Shown: positions 40,092-49,721, numbered from the stretch's first letter. The stretch: 64,000 bases of DNA from Planctomycetia bacterium (GCA_014192425.1 BJHK01000006.1:169762-233761), one strand, 5' to 3'. Translations and numbers: made by a program. The notes: generated from the sequence alone by a model not told the origin.

Positions 40092-41977
40092 CGCGGTCCC
40101 CCGGCCTGGGCGCGGAACCGCTCGAGGTTGCGCCGGATCGTCTGGTTGAAGGGCTCGCGGCGGCAGGCCAGCGTCTGGGTGCGCAGGGCGGCTGCCGCAT
40201 CGCCGGCCGCCGCCTGGCAGTGGGCGAGCGTGTCGAGGTAACTGCCGCTGTCTGGGAACAGTTCCAGCGACCGGCGCGAAGAGCGGATCGCCTTCGCCAC
40301 GTCCCCCTCGGTGTTGGCGACGAGCCAGGCGTATTCGTTGTAGTCGTTGGCCTCCGCCTGCCCGGCGTCGCCGATCCGTTCGTCGATCCGCCCGGCCGCC
40401 CGGGCCACCCGCGCCGCCGCCTCCGCCTTCTGCGGCGGCGTGCCGGCGAGGCGATAGAGCGCGATCAGGGAGTCGACGTCCAGCGGCGCATGCCGCAGCG
40501 CCTGCTCCAGCAACCTGCGCTGGCCGGCCCCATCCCCGCGGGCGGCGGCGCCGCAGGCGGCGAAGTAGGCCATTCGGGCCCGGACGTTCTCGGGGTCGTC
40601 GCGGATCGTCCGCAGCATCCGCTCAACCTCGTCGCGCAACTCCTTCGTGCGGCCGTCGAACAGACGGCGGAGCACGGCCGCCGCCTCGTCGTGCCGCAAC
40701 CGGTCGTGGAGGGACTCGGACCAGACGACGCCGGCGACGGCGACCAGCGCCGCCGGTGCCGCCGGGTCGTCGGCCAGTGTGCGGAACTCGCGGTCGGCCC
40801 ACTCGAAGGCACCCCACTTCAACAGGCTGGCTGCGGCTTCGTACCGCGCGTTCGCCGGATCGGTCGCCTTGCCCGCGGCGGCCGCCGCCTCGTCCGCCAG
40901 GGCGGCGGCCCGCTCGGCCCGGCCCCGGGCCTGCCAGGCGACTGCGCGGGCGTACGTGACGGACGGGTCGGGCTCGCGCTCCGCTCCCCGCTCCAGCTCG
41001 CGCTCCACGAGATCGACGGCCTCCGGCAGGCCCTGCTCGACCGCCCAGGAGAGGTTGTCGCTCGTGAACGAATCCTCGACCTGCGGGTCGCCGGCCCGTT
41101 CCCAGTCGCTGCGCAACAGGTGGTCGAACTCGCGGACCGCGTCGGCCTTGCGGTCGGCATCGATGAGCAGTGTGACGAGGCCGCGCCGCATGAGCCGTAG
41201 CGCGGCCGATTCCTGCGGCGTCCGCGCCGGCCCGGCGACGTCCGCGCCCGGATCACGGTGGCGTTCCTGCTCGAAGACGGCGAGGGTCGCGGCCGCCTCC
41301 TCGATCGCCGCCGTCCGCTGCTCAGGCGCGGCGGGATCGGTCGCTGCGACCAGCGCCCGCAGGAACCGCGCGGCCGGGCGTCGGCTGTCGGCCAGGCCGG
41401 CGGCGATCCGCGGCCGCAGGTGCGGCCAATAGGGATCTCCCGGCCGCCATTCTTGGACGAGCAGTGCCGCGGCGGTCAACGATCCCGATGGCGTGCGGTC
41501 GAGCCGCACGATCCGGGCGAGGGGCTCGATGCCGGCGTCGCCGTCGAGCCGCAGGAGCCGGTGCATGATCGGCCCGCGGGCATCCGGCTCGGCACGCACG
41601 AACTTCGCCAGTTCCGCGGCCGCCTCCGCCGGGTCGCTGGCGGAGACGGGCGAGATCCCCTCGACGAGTGCCCGTGCCCGCAGCGCGACCTCGAGGTCGA
41701 CACTCGTCTCGGCCGCCGTCAGCAGCTCGTCGGCGACGGAAGTGCCGAGGGCCGCCAGCCGGGCGGCGGCCCGCTCGCGGACGGCGAAGTCCGCGTCGCC
41801 GAGCTGGCGGATGACGGCCGCGATCTCCTCCTTGGCGGGCAGCCCGCCGGCGGCAACGGCGTCGGCGCCTTGGTTCGCAGGGCCGGCCGGTTCGCCGCGG
41901 GCCGGAATCGCGGCCACGCCCGCAACCGCGAGCGCCAGGCCGCTGGCGACCCGGGCGAAACGGGCGAAGGTCGGCAT
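40088..41977 (-). CDS. Exported TPR-like / helical-repeat protein
   Basis: The start at ATG 41977 gives 629 residues and begins a signal peptide (MPTFARFARVASGLALAVAG VAAIPARGEP, read as one segment); the frame opens 30 codons upstream with no such feature. Residues about 60-110 (EEIAAVIRQLGDADFAVRER, AAARLAALG) look like a HEAT-type helical pair, and the C-terminal third resembles TPR units (NDYNEYAWLVANTEGDVAKA, SYLDTLAHCQAAAGDAAAAL). Helical Ala/Glu/Arg-rich sequence fills the middle. Such proteins commonly act as periplasmic scaffolds in planctomycetes. It precedes the hydrolase in a two-gene unit. Confidence 0.8.
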   Translation of the reverse strand: MPTFARFARVASGLALAVAGVAAIPARGEPAGPANQGADAVAAGGLPAKEEIAAVIRQLGDADFAVRERAAARLAALGTSVADELLTAAETSVDLEVALRARALVEGISPVSASDPAEAAAELAKFVRAEPDARGPIMHRLLRLDGDAGIEPLARIVRLDRTPSGSLTAAALLVQEWRPGDPYWPHLRPRIAAGLADSRRPAARFLRALVAATDPAAPEQRTAAIEEAAATLAVFEQERHRDPGADVAGPARTPQESAALRLMRRGLVTLLIDADRKADAVREFDHLLRSDWERAGDPQVEDSFTSDNLSWAVEQGLPEAVDLVERELERGAEREPDPSVTYARAVAWQARGRAERAAALADEAAAAAGKATDPANARYEAAASLLKWGAFEWADREFRTLADDPAAPAALVAVAGVVWSESLHDRLRHDEAAAVLRRLFDGRTKELRDEVERMLRTIRDDPENVRARMAYFAACGAAARGDGAGQRRLLEQALRHAPLDVDSLIALYRLAGTPPQKAEAAARVARAAGRIDERIGDAGQAEANDYNEYAWLVANTEGDVAKAIRSSRRSLELFPDSGSYLDTLAHCQAAAGDAAAALRTQTLACRREPFNQTIRRNLERFRAQAGGPR

Positions 41978-42115
41978 GAGGGCAGGCTCCGGAGGCGGAT
42001 CGATCGTCACACGACCGGCAGCCTGAAGACTACGCCCCGCCGCCGGCCCGGGGCAAGCAGCGGCCACCGGTCCGCCACGGTGCCAGCCGCGCCGGGCGGC
42101 GGTCTTCGCCCCTCG

Positions 42116-42700
42116 TCAGGTCGTCTCCGGTTCGATGCCGAGGTCGCGGATCGTCACCAACGACTCGAGGGGAATGCCCCGGGCCGCAAGCGCCGCGCGG
42201 CCCCCCGCCAGCCGGTCGATGACGACGACGACCCGCTCGACGACGAGGCCGAACTCCAGGGCCCGGTCGATGGCCACGAGCGACGAGCCGGCCGTGGTGA
42301 CGACGTCCTCGACGATCACTACCCGCTGACCCGGCTCCACCGGCCCCTCGATGTACCGCTGCGTGCCATGATCCTTGGGCTCTTTGCGGACGAGGAACCC
42401 CTTGAGGGGAATATCCGCCACGCCGGCCATCGTCACGACGGCACTGGTGATCGGATCGGCGCCGATCGACATTCCGCCGACGGCATGGGGGAGCGGGCCG
42501 AGCGAGCGGAGCCGCTCGAGGATCGCCTGGCCGACGAGCATCGATCCGCGGGCATCGAGGACGACCTGCTTGGCGTCGAGGTAGAAGCTGGCCTCGCGAC
42601 CCGAGGCGAGGCGGAACGTGCCGCGCTTCAGGGCCCGGGTGGCGATCATGTCGACGAGGTCGCGGATCGCGGGAGAAGCCGATGGGGATGCGCCGGTCAT
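42116..42700 (-). CDS. pyrE: Orotate phosphoribosyltransferase
   Basis: PyrE converts orotate and PRPP to OMP in pyrimidine synthesis. From the ATG at 42700 it has 194 residues, the usual size. GTFRLASGREASFYLDAKQV (about 27-46) is the typical N-terminal signature, FLVRKEPKDHGT (102-113) the flexible catalytic loop region, and VVIVEDVVTTAGSS (127-140) the PRPP-binding motif. It is not embedded in a pyr operon; the gap to the next minus-strand gene at 42803 is about 100 bp. Confidence 0.93.
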   Translation of the reverse strand: MTGASPSASPAIRDLVDMIATRALKRGTFRLASGREASFYLDAKQVVLDARGSMLVGQAILERLRSLGPLPHAVGGMSIGADPITSAVVTMAGVADIPLKGFLVRKEPKDHGTQRYIEGPVEPGQRVVIVEDVVTTAGSSLVAIDRALEFGLVVERVVVVIDRLAGGRAALAARGIPLESLVTIRDLGIEPETT

Positions 42701-42802
42701 GCGACTGCCTGGAGGGGTGGAGACAGGAGGATGCGAGCCACGTGCGAGCCACACTGTATCGCAAGACGGCGCCGCGCCACCATCGGTGCCGCGGCGGGCA
42801 TC

Positions 42803-43966
42803 TCAGCGGCCGAGCGGCAGGGCCGCGATCCGCTGGTCGATCTCGGCGAGCAGCCGCTGGGTCTCCGCGCCACCGAGGCCGCCGAACGTCGACTGCAGGT
42901 CGTCGCGGGAAATGCCCTCGGGGAGGTCGGCGAGCGGTGGGAGGAGATCGGCCACCGCCACGCCGCGGCCGATGCGGGCCTGAAAGGCGTGGGCTCCTTT
43001 CGTGGATCGCGTGGCCGCGGTCGCCAGCCGGATGCCCGCCTTGTTGGCCGCCATGTCGATGAACGAGAAGCCGCTGCCGCCGGGGGTCGAGTCCATGACC
43101 TCCTTGGCGAACCCCAGCGCCAGCGACCGCTGCTCGTCGGCGAGTACGGCCAGCGCGGCGCTGACCCAGAAATGCCGCGACAGGTCGGCCCGGCCGCCGA
43201 GGCGAATCCGCTGCCGGACCGCGGCCCGCGCGGGGGCCGCGTCGTCGTCGCGGTCGGCGCCGCCGACGCGCGTCACCGCGTCGTCGCCGAGGATCTTCCC
43301 GAGGGCGAGGATCGCCGCCCGGTTGGGGAGCACGGCGTCGGTCCCGTGCGAGTTGTCCTCGGCATAGGCGAAGGCGATCCGGAGCAGTTCCAAGAAACCC
43401 TCGTCGCCGTCGGGGACGTCCGCCGCCGTGCTGAGCAGGTGCCGCGCGGTGCCCTGCCAGGCCACGTTCAGGTCGGTGGGCACACGGGTCGCTGCGCCCC
43501 AGGCGGCCAGTCCCGAGACCACCGCGACGAGGGCGACGAGCGCGGCCCGGCTGCGCTGCAGGGCGAGGCCGGCCAGCGCTCCGAGCACCGCGCTTGCGAG
43601 GATGAAGACGAGCTGCTGCGGGATCGGCAGCGCGCCGAAGTTGATCCGCTTCGCCAGCAGGGCGAGGAGCGGCGCACCGGCGAGCACGCCGACGATCCGA
43701 TATGGCGACCGCCATGCGGAGGCCGCGATGGCCAGCAGCACGCCCACGAATCCGACTCCCGCGGCACGGAGCAGGGCGGTCGTGAGGAACCGGGCCGCCG
43801 GGTCATCGAGGCCGGCGCCGGAGGCCGCCAGCCGCACGGCCCACTCCGGTGCGCCCAGCGGCCGCGGGTCGGGAAGCGTGCACAGCATCACGAGCCAGAG
43901 CACGAGTGCGCCACCCGCGATCCGCGGCAGCGCGAGGCGAACGCCGTCCAAGCCTGCCAGCACCAT
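42803..43966 (-). CDS. Membrane protein with conserved GGSGFSF C-terminal domain
   Basis: The ATG at 43966 gives 387 residues; the open frame continues upstream, but that part is Arg/Ser-rich and overlaps the opposite gene, so it is rejected. The N-terminal half has about four or five transmembrane helices (ALVLWLVMLCTLPDP, FVGVLLAIAASAW, IVGVLAGAPLLALLA, LVFILASAVLGALAGLAL, LVALVAVVSGLAAWG). The C-terminal soluble domain contains VSAALAVLADEQRSLALGFA, KEVMDSTPGGSGFSFIDMAA and ARIGRGVAVADLLPPLADLP. I recall the GGSGFSF...LPEG pattern from unnamed bacterial proteins but cannot name a function. Confidence 0.75.
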   Translation of the reverse strand: MVLAGLDGVRLALPRIAGGALVLWLVMLCTLPDPRPLGAPEWAVRLAASGAGLDDPAARFLTTALLRAAGVGFVGVLLAIAASAWRSPYRIVGVLAGAPLLALLAKRINFGALPIPQQLVFILASAVLGALAGLALQRSRAALVALVAVVSGLAAWGAATRVPTDLNVAWQGTARHLLSTAADVPDGDEGFLELLRIAFAYAEDNSHGTDAVLPNRAAILALGKILGDDAVTRVGGADRDDDAAPARAAVRQRIRLGGRADLSRHFWVSAALAVLADEQRSLALGFAKEVMDSTPGGSGFSFIDMAANKAGIRLATAATRSTKGAHAFQARIGRGVAVADLLPPLADLPEGISRDDLQSTFGGLGGAETQRLLAEIDQRIAALPLGR

Positions 43967-44079
43967 GATCGGTCTCCTGCGGCGCGGCCGCGGCCTGCCG
44001 CGCCCGTTGCCGCCGGAATCGAGGATACACCGTCGCCGGGCCTGCACACGGTGGACGGTGGAGGGGTTTGACCGCCGTT

Positions 44080-44107
44080 TTGACTCGCCGCGCCCCCCAC
44101 CTAAAAT
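44080..44107 (+). promoter_or_regulatory. Sigma-70-type promoter of the NfeD-FloA run
   Basis: TTGACT (44080-44085) and TAAAAT (44102-44107) are 16 bp apart, very close to consensus in a GC-rich background. The expected start site is near 44114, about 28 bases before the ATG at 44142. It would drive the plus-strand genes through 49566. Confidence 0.65.
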
Positions 44108-44141
44108 TCGACGGTTCGTCCCGCCCCCCGGAACCGTCCGA

Positions 44142-46268
44142 ATGCATCGCAGCCCGACGGCTTTCCTGCGGCTCGCCCGCCTCGCCCTGCTTCTCGCCTG
44201 CACGGTGCCGAGTTGGTCGCTGCCGGCTGGCGCGGCTCCGCCGACGGTGGTCGTGCCGGTCCGGCTGCCGATCACCGGGAGCCGGGACGAGCAGGTCGAG
44301 GGGGCGATCGTCCGCCGGCTCGACGCCCTGCGGGCGCAGGCGCCGGACCGCGGCGTGCTCATCCTCCGGTTCGACCCCGCGCAGGATGGCGAGGCGGCGG
44401 CGAGCGACTTCGGCCGGTCGGTCGAACTGGCGCGGTTTCTCTGTTCCGAACGGCTCTCCGGCGTGAAGACCGTCGCCTACCTGCCGGCGAGCGTCGCGGG
44501 CCATGCCGTGCTCCCGGTGCTGGCCTGCGAGGAGATCGTGATGGACCCGGAGGCGGTCCTCGGTCCGGCGAACGCAGCGGAGTCGTCGATCGACGCCACG
44601 ACGCGGGCGGCCTACGCGCATGTCGCCGGCGTGCGGCGCACGGTGCCGGCGGCGGCCGCGGTGGCCCTGCTCGATCCCGATGCCCGGGTCGTGGTCGTGA
44701 CCACGCAGGACGAGGGCGTGCAGGTCGTCGACGTGCGGGATCTGCCCGCGGTCCGCCGGCGCACCGCGGTCCTCGGAGAGCCGGAGCCGCTGCAGCCGGC
44801 GCCGCTGTCGCTTTCCGGTCGCCGCGCCCGGGAACTCGGCTTCGTCCGACTCCTCGCCCGGTCCCCGACGGAACTGGCGCAGGGCTTGGAACTCGACGTT
44901 CGTGCCGTGCAGGCCGCTCCGGCGATCGACGGCGGCTGGCGGCCGGTGCAGGTGGCCGTCAGCGGTCCGATCTCGGCCAGTGCCGTGGCCGGCGCCCGGT
45001 CGAAGATCGAGCGCGCGATCGCCGGTGGGGCAAACTTCATCTGCCTGCGGATCGACAGTCCCGGTGGCGCCCCCGAGCAGAGCCTCGTGCTCGCCGCATG
45101 GCTGGCGGGCCTCGATCCGGCCGCGGTGCGGACCGTTGCCTACGTGCCCAAGGAAGCCCGCAGCGATGCGGCGCTCGTGGCGCTGGCCTGTGACGAACTT
45201 GCCATCGCCCCCGCCGCGATCCTCGGCGGCGAGGGGGACGGCGTGGTCGACGAGCGCGGCGGGGAGGCGATCGCGGCGGCGTGGCGCGGGGCGGTCGCGA
45301 ACCGTCGGGATCGATCGTGGTCGCTGCCCGTGGCCCTCGTCGTGCCGGGACTCGAGGTGCGGCGGGCGGAGCGGCAGGGGAGCGGCAGGGTCGATTTCTT
45401 CGGCAGGGCGGAACTGGCGGCGCGGGCCGACCGGGAGGCCTGGCAGCTCGGCCCGCCGGTCGGCACCGGGCCGATCCAGCTCAGCGGCCGCCGCGCGGAG
45501 GAACTCGGGCTGGCCGCGCACGTGGTCGACGACTTCGCGGCCCTGCGCAAGGCCTACGGGCTGGAGGGGCAGGTCGGCCTCGCCGAGCCGGGCTGGGCCG
45601 ACCAGCTGCTGACGGCGCTGGCGAGCCCCGAGCTCGCCTGGCTGCTGCTGCTCGTTGGCGGCGCCGGGCTGTACCTCGAGCTCAAGACCCCCGGCGTCGG
45701 CCTCGGCGGCTTCGTGGCGATGGTGGCGTTCATCGTCTATTTCTGGAGCCAGCACCTGCACGGCACGTCCGGCTGGCTGGAGGTGATGCTGTTCCTGGCC
45801 GGGATCTTCTGCCTCGCGGTCGAGATCTTCGTGCTCCCCGGCGTCGGCGTGCTCGGGCTCGGCGGCGGCCTGCTCGTGATCGCCTCGATCGTGCTCGCCA
45901 GCCAGTCGTTCATCCTGCCCACCAACGACTACCAGATCCGGCAGATGCAGTGGTCGCTGCTCGGCATCCTCGGGGCCGGCATGGGCGTGGCGCTGATCGG
46001 CATGGCGCTGCGGCACGTGCTCCCCGCCACCCCGGTGCTCCGCGACGTGTTTCTCGCCCCGCCGCTGCCGCCGCCGGGTGACGACGGATTGCTCGGCGCG
46101 ATGCTCGGCGCCGCGGGGGCGACCACCACGCGGCTGGCGCCCGCCGGCAAGGCGCGGATCGGGGGCGTGGTGCACGACGTCACGACCGACGGCGAACTGA
46201 TCGAGCCCGGCATGCCGGTCCGCGTCATCGCGGTCCGGGGCCGGCGCATCGTCGTCAGGATGGCGTGA
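44142..46268 (+). CDS. NfeD-family membrane protein with ClpP/SppA-like domains
   Basis: The start at 44142 (708 residues) opens a signal peptide (MHRSPTAFLRLARLALLLAC). Two ClpP-like crotonase-fold units follow: residues about 35-230 (VAYLPASVAGHAVLPVLACE) and about 255-460 (FICLRIDSPGGAPEQSLVLA, ARSDAALVALACDELAIAP). Alignment with the usual 'SAGAYIALAC' pattern keeps the catalytic Ser in the second unit but not the first. Residues about 505-630 hold four transmembrane helices (LLLLVGGAGLYLELKTPGVG, FLAGIFCLAVEIFVLPGVGV). The last 70 residues form an NfeD OB-fold (GKARIGGVVHDVTTDGELIE). NfeD proteins act with flotillins and related band-7 proteins in membrane quality control, as the next genes suggest. 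Confidence 0.88.
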   Translation: MHRSPTAFLRLARLALLLACTVPSWSLPAGAAPPTVVVPVRLPITGSRDEQVEGAIVRRLDALRAQAPDRGVLILRFDPAQDGEAAASDFGRSVELARFLCSERLSGVKTVAYLPASVAGHAVLPVLACEEIVMDPEAVLGPANAAESSIDATTRAAYAHVAGVRRTVPAAAAVALLDPDARVVVVTTQDEGVQVVDVRDLPAVRRRTAVLGEPEPLQPAPLSLSGRRARELGFVRLLARSPTELAQGLELDVRAVQAAPAIDGGWRPVQVAVSGPISASAVAGARSKIERAIAGGANFICLRIDSPGGAPEQSLVLAAWLAGLDPAAVRTVAYVPKEARSDAALVALACDELAIAPAAILGGEGDGVVDERGGEAIAAAWRGAVANRRDRSWSLPVALVVPGLEVRRAERQGSGRVDFFGRAELAARADREAWQLGPPVGTGPIQLSGRRAEELGLAAHVVDDFAALRKAYGLEGQVGLAEPGWADQLLTALASPELAWLLLLVGGAGLYLELKTPGVGLGGFVAMVAFIVYFWSQHLHGTSGWLEVMLFLAGIFCLAVEIFVLPGVGVLGLGGGLLVIASIVLASQSFILPTNDYQIRQMQWSLLGILGAGMGVALIGMALRHVLPATPVLRDVFLAPPLPPPGDDGLLGAMLGAAGATTTRLAPAGKARIGGVVHDVTTDGELIEPGMPVRVIAVRGRRIVVRMA

Positions 46269-46271
46269 GCG

Positions 46272-46889
46272 ATGGCCGCCCCGCTGTGGATCGCCCTCCT
46301 GCTGCTCGCCGGCCTGCTCGTCATGGCGCTCGAGGTGTTCGTTCCCTCGGGAGGCGTGCTCGGGTTCCTGAGCGCCGTGTCGCTCGTCGCCGCGGTGGCG
46401 ATGGCCTTCATGACCCGTGGCGCGGCCGCGGGCGTCGCGGTGCTGGCCATCGTCTGCGGGGCCGTGCCCGCCGTGCTCGGCATGGCATTCCGGTTCTTTC
46501 CGCGCACGCCGCTCGGCCGACGGGTGCTGCCGCCGCCGCCGGCGCCGGACGACGTCGTGCCCGACGCCGACCGCCGCCGGTCGCTGCGTGGCCTCGTCGG
46601 CCGCGCGGGGCGGGCTGCCGCCGACATGCTGCCGTGGGGCGTCGTGTCGCTGGATGGCGCGATGCACGAGGCGGTGAGCGAGAGCGGCGTGATCGCCGCC
46701 GGCACGGTCGTCGAGGTGGTGGGCGTGCAGGGGGCCGCCCTCGTGGTGCGGCCGCGGGCCGCGACGCCGGCCGCAGCCGATCGGCCGGCTCCGGCTCCCG
46801 ACCGGTCGGGCCCCCCGCCGGGGGGACCGAACCTCTCCGCGACGCTCGAAGATTTCGATTTCGAGGGGCTCGACCAGCCCGAAACTTGA
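46272..46889 (+). CDS. Short NfeD-like membrane protein
   Basis: This 205-residue protein starts three bases after the previous stop, so the two are co-transcribed. Three transmembrane helices lie at about 5-75 ([40 protein letters not shown]). The OB-fold-like C-terminus ([40 protein letters not shown]) matches NfeD short forms, followed by a Pro-rich tail. Two different NfeD-like proteins before a FloA gene is the arrangement expected for a flotillin partner set. Confidence 0.82.
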   Translation: MAAPLWIALLLLAGLLVMALEVFVPSGGVLGFLSAVSLVAAVAMAFMTRGAAAGVAVLAIVCGAVPAVLGMAFRFFPRTPLGRRVLPPPPAPDDVVPDADRRRSLRGLVGRAGRAAADMLPWGVVSLDGAMHEAVSESGVIAAGTVVEVVGVQGAALVVRPRAATPAAADRPAPAPDRSGPPPGGPNLSATLEDFDFEGLDQPET

Positions 46890-46944
46890 CCGGCGACCGT
46901 CCCCGAACGAGGCTTGCAGCGGGCCGTCACCCCGGGATCAACCC

Positions 46945-47973
46945 ATGCTCCAGTACCTGCCGCTCGTCCTCATCATCCTTGGCATCCTCGTCTTTCTCGT
47001 CGGGTTCGCCTTCGTGGCCCGATACCTCCGGCTCTGGGTGCAGTCGTACGCCTCCAGCGCCGGCATCGGCCTGTTCGATCTCGTGGCGATGAGCTTCAAG
47101 AAGGTGAACCCCACGGTGATCGTCCGCAGCAAGATCATGGCCGTGCAGGCCGGCCTCGGCGACTCAAGCGGGGTCACCCGGCAGGCGCTCGAGGCCCACT
47201 ACCTCGCCGGCGGCCGCGTCCCGCTCGTCGTCCAGGCGCTGATCGCGGCGCGGATGGCGCAGATCGAGGAGCTCGACTTCAAGCTCGCCGCCGCCATCGA
47301 CCTCGCCGGCCGGAACGTCCGTGAGGCGGTGCAGACGAGCGTCTATCCGAAGGTCATCGACTGCCCGGGAAAGAACAGCGGCCGGGACTCGCTCGACGCC
47401 GTCGCCAAGAACGGCATCCAGCTCAAGGTCAAGGCCCGGGTCACGGTCCGCACGAACCTCAACCAGCTGATCGGCGGCGCCACCGAGGAGACGATCATCG
47501 CCCGCGTCGGCGAGGGGATCGTGTCGGCGATCGGCTCCTCCGAGCGGCACGCCGACGTCCTCGAGAACCCGGAGGTGATCTCGAAGACGGTGCTCGCCCG
47601 CCGGCTCGATGCCAACACGGCCTTCGAGATCGTGTCGATCGACATCGCCGGCATCGCCGTCGGGGCGAACATCGGCGCCCGGCTGCAGGCCGACCAGGCA
47701 GAGGCCGACACCCGTGTGGCCCGGGCCAACGCCGAGGGGCGCCGGGCAATGGCGGTGGCCCGCGAGCAGGAGATGATCGCCAGCATCGAGGAGGGTCGGT
47801 CCGGCCTCGTCGAGGCCGAGGCGGAGATCCCCCGCGCCGTGGCCGACTCGCTCGCCTCGGGCAAGCTCGGCATCTTCGATTATTTCAAGCTGCGGAACCT
47901 GCAGGCGGACACCGACATGCGCCGGTCGTTCGCGACGGGCGTTCCGCCGACGGCGGCGGCCGCCGCCTCGTGA
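46945..47973 (+). CDS. floA: Flotillin-like protein FloA
   Basis: FloA organises functional membrane microdomains. The 342-residue protein is close to the usual length. The N-terminal membrane hairpin (residues 4-27, [20 protein letters not shown]) is followed by the conserved FloA body: [80 protein letters not shown], and the oligomerising helical tail [20 protein letters not shown] with [20 protein letters not shown]. Preceded by two NfeD-like genes, and probably in the same transcript. Confidence 0.95.
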   Translation: MLQYLPLVLIILGILVFLVGFAFVARYLRLWVQSYASSAGIGLFDLVAMSFKKVNPTVIVRSKIMAVQAGLGDSSGVTRQALEAHYLAGGRVPLVVQALIAARMAQIEELDFKLAAAIDLAGRNVREAVQTSVYPKVIDCPGKNSGRDSLDAVAKNGIQLKVKARVTVRTNLNQLIGGATEETIIARVGEGIVSAIGSSERHADVLENPEVISKTVLARRLDANTAFEIVSIDIAGIAVGANIGARLQADQAEADTRVARANAEGRRAMAVAREQEMIASIEEGRSGLVEAEAEIPRAVADSLASGKLGIFDYFKLRNLQADTDMRRSFATGVPPTAAAAAS

Positions 47974-48008
47974 CCGGTCCTCGTCCCGACACGGGAGCAG
48001 CCTGACGC

Positions 48009-48596
48009 ATGCACCAGTCGCCGCTTCTCCTCGCCGCCGGCTTCGACTGGCTGGAGGCGCTCGCCGGGTCGGCCTTCGTCATCATCTGGCTCATCTCCCA
48101 GGTGATCAACGTGTTTCGGGCGGCGGCCGGCCGGAAGGCGGCACCGACGCCACCCGCCCCGGAACGCCAGCCGCCGGCACGGGTCCGGCGGCCGGCGCGG
48201 CCGCGCGACGGCACGGACGCCCAGACCGACGTGGAGCGGCAGATCGAGGAGTTTCTGCGCGACCGCCGCGGCGGCCGAAGGCCCGACGATGCCGCTGCCG
48301 CCAGGCAGCAGCCGCCGCCGCTCCCCAAGCCGGCGCGGGCCGCGCCCGCCGCACCGCGGGCTGCTCCAGCCGCCGAGGTCTCCGGCAACGATGTCTCCCG
48401 GCATGTCGCCGACGCCTTCGCTCACCAGCTCGACCACCTCTCCCCCGGGCTGGCGGAGGCGGCGGCCAGGCCTGAGACGCGTCCGCAGCCGGCCAGCGCC
48501 GGGGCCGAACTTGGCGCGGCCCTGCGGTCGCCGGCCATGCTCCGGCAATTGTTCCTGCTGCGCGCGGTGCTCGATCGGCCGACGGAGCGCTGGTGA
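48009..48596 (+). CDS. Small membrane protein of unknown function downstream of floA
   Basis: This 195-residue protein has an N-terminal transmembrane helix (about 18-36, LAGSAFVIIWLISQVINVF) and a long Pro/Arg/Ala-rich cytoplasmic tail, with a short helical C-terminus (SPAMLRQLFLLRAVLDRPTE RW, read as one segment). I recognise no domain. Position directly behind floA and membrane topology suggest it belongs to the same membrane-domain system. GGAG just before the ATG supports the start. One base separates its stop from the next GTG. Confidence 0.75.
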   Translation: MHQSPLLLAAGFDWLEALAGSAFVIIWLISQVINVFRAAAGRKAAPTPPAPERQPPARVRRPARPRDGTDAQTDVERQIEEFLRDRRGGRRPDDAAAARQQPPPLPKPARAAPAAPRAAPAAEVSGNDVSRHVADAFAHQLDHLSPGLAEAAARPETRPQPASAGAELGAALRSPAMLRQLFLLRAVLDRPTERW

Positions 48597-48597
48597 C

Positions 48598-49566
48598 GTG
48601 ACCGCCTCGCCGGCCTCCGCCGCCGCGGCCACGATGCCCGCACCCGCCCGGCCCGGCGGCACGCGGCTGGGCTGGATCGGCGCGGGCGTCATGGGCCGGT
48701 CGATGGCCGGCCGGCTGCTCGATGCCGGCTTCTCGGTCACCGTCTTCACGCGCCGCCGGGAGACGGCCGCGGGCCTGCTCTCGCGCGGCGCGACCTGGGC
48801 CGATTCGCCGGCGGCGGTCGCCGCCAGCAGCGACGTCGTGTTCACGATGGTCGGGCATCCGGCCGATGTCCGGGGCGTCGTGCTCGGCGCCGCCGGCGTG
48901 CTCGCCGGCCTCGCGCCCGGAGGCGTGCTCGTCGATCACACCACCAGTTCACCGGAGCTGGCGGTCGAGATCGACGCGCACGTGCGCGGGCGGGGCGGGT
49001 TCGCGCTCGACGCGCCCGTGTCGGGGGGCGACCGGGGCGCCCGCGAGGGAACGCTCACCGTGATGGTCGGCGGCTCCGCCGCCGTCAGCGGGGCCCTCGC
49101 CGCCTGCTGGCGGGCCGTGGCGGGCAAGGTCGTCGCCTGCGGTGGCCCCGGTGCCGGGCAGCGGACCAAGCTCGTCAACCAGATCGTCATCGCCTCGGGC
49201 ATGATCGGCATCTGCGAGGCGCTCGTGTACGCGGTCCGCGCCGGGCTCGACCCGGAGACCACGCTCGTGGCGATCTCGTCGGGGGCCGCGGGAAGCTGGT
49301 CGCTGTCGAACCTGGCGCCGCGCATGCTCGCCGGCGACTTCGCGCCGGGCTTCATGGTGGAGCACTTCGTCAAGGACCTGCGGCTGGCGCTCGACGAGTG
49401 CCGGCGGCTGGCCATCGACCTGCCAGGACTGGCGCTCGCCGAAGCGCTCTATGCCCGGCTGCTCAAGCAGGGACACGGGCGGCTCGGCACGCAGGCCCTC
49501 GTGCTGGCGCTGGCAGCAGAGGCACGCTGTCACTGGCCCGCCGCCCAGCCGCCCCAGACCGCCTGA
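48598..49566 (+). CDS. NAD(P)-dependent 3-hydroxyisobutyrate-dehydrogenase-type oxidoreductase
   Basis: The GTG at 48598 lies one base after the previous stop; an in-frame ATG at 48634 is possible. About 322 residues. Beta-hydroxyacid dehydrogenase signatures are intact: GWIGAGVMGRSMAGRLL (dinucleotide loop), DAPVSGGDRGAREGTLTVMV (substrate loop), GAGQRTKLVNQIVI (catalytic Lys). Members act on 3-hydroxyisobutyrate, tartronate semialdehyde or related acids. The substrate here is not resolved. It ends the plus-strand run before two hairpins. Confidence 0.88.
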   Translation: MTASPASAAAATMPAPARPGGTRLGWIGAGVMGRSMAGRLLDAGFSVTVFTRRRETAAGLLSRGATWADSPAAVAASSDVVFTMVGHPADVRGVVLGAAGVLAGLAPGGVLVDHTTSSPELAVEIDAHVRGRGGFALDAPVSGGDRGAREGTLTVMVGGSAAVSGALAACWRAVAGKVVACGGPGAGQRTKLVNQIVIASGMIGICEALVYAVRAGLDPETTLVAISSGAAGSWSLSNLAPRMLAGDFAPGFMVEHFVKDLRLALDECRRLAIDLPGLALAEALYARLLKQGHGRLGTQALVLALAAEARCHWPAAQPPQTA

Positions 49567-49588
49567 ACGCCCGCCGCCGCCAGCGGCC

Positions 49589-49677
49589 GCACGGGCCTGT
49601 TTTTTTGCGATTTTCCCGCGCCGCAGTGGCTGGGAGCGCGAGCAAAAAAAAGCGGCTTGAGCGGTCCTGGCCCGTGC
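49589..49677. terminator. Bidirectional stem-loop with opposite T/A tracts
   Basis: gcacgggcc (49589-49597) pairs with ggcccgtgc (49669-49677). Inside it a run of seven T (49600-49606) faces a run of eight A (49644-49651), so the whole could fold as one long imperfect hairpin. It lies 23 bp after the oxidoreductase stop. Useful as a terminator on either strand. Confidence 0.55.
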
Positions 49678-49721
49678 ACTACAAGGGGGTCGGAGGGGCG
49701 GTTTCGGCCGCCCGGTTCCGG

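Noticed and set aside
41258..44071. 937-codon plus-strand frame
   Set aside because: It crosses three minus-strand genes with clear families (TPR-like, pyrE, membrane protein) and has no motif of its own.
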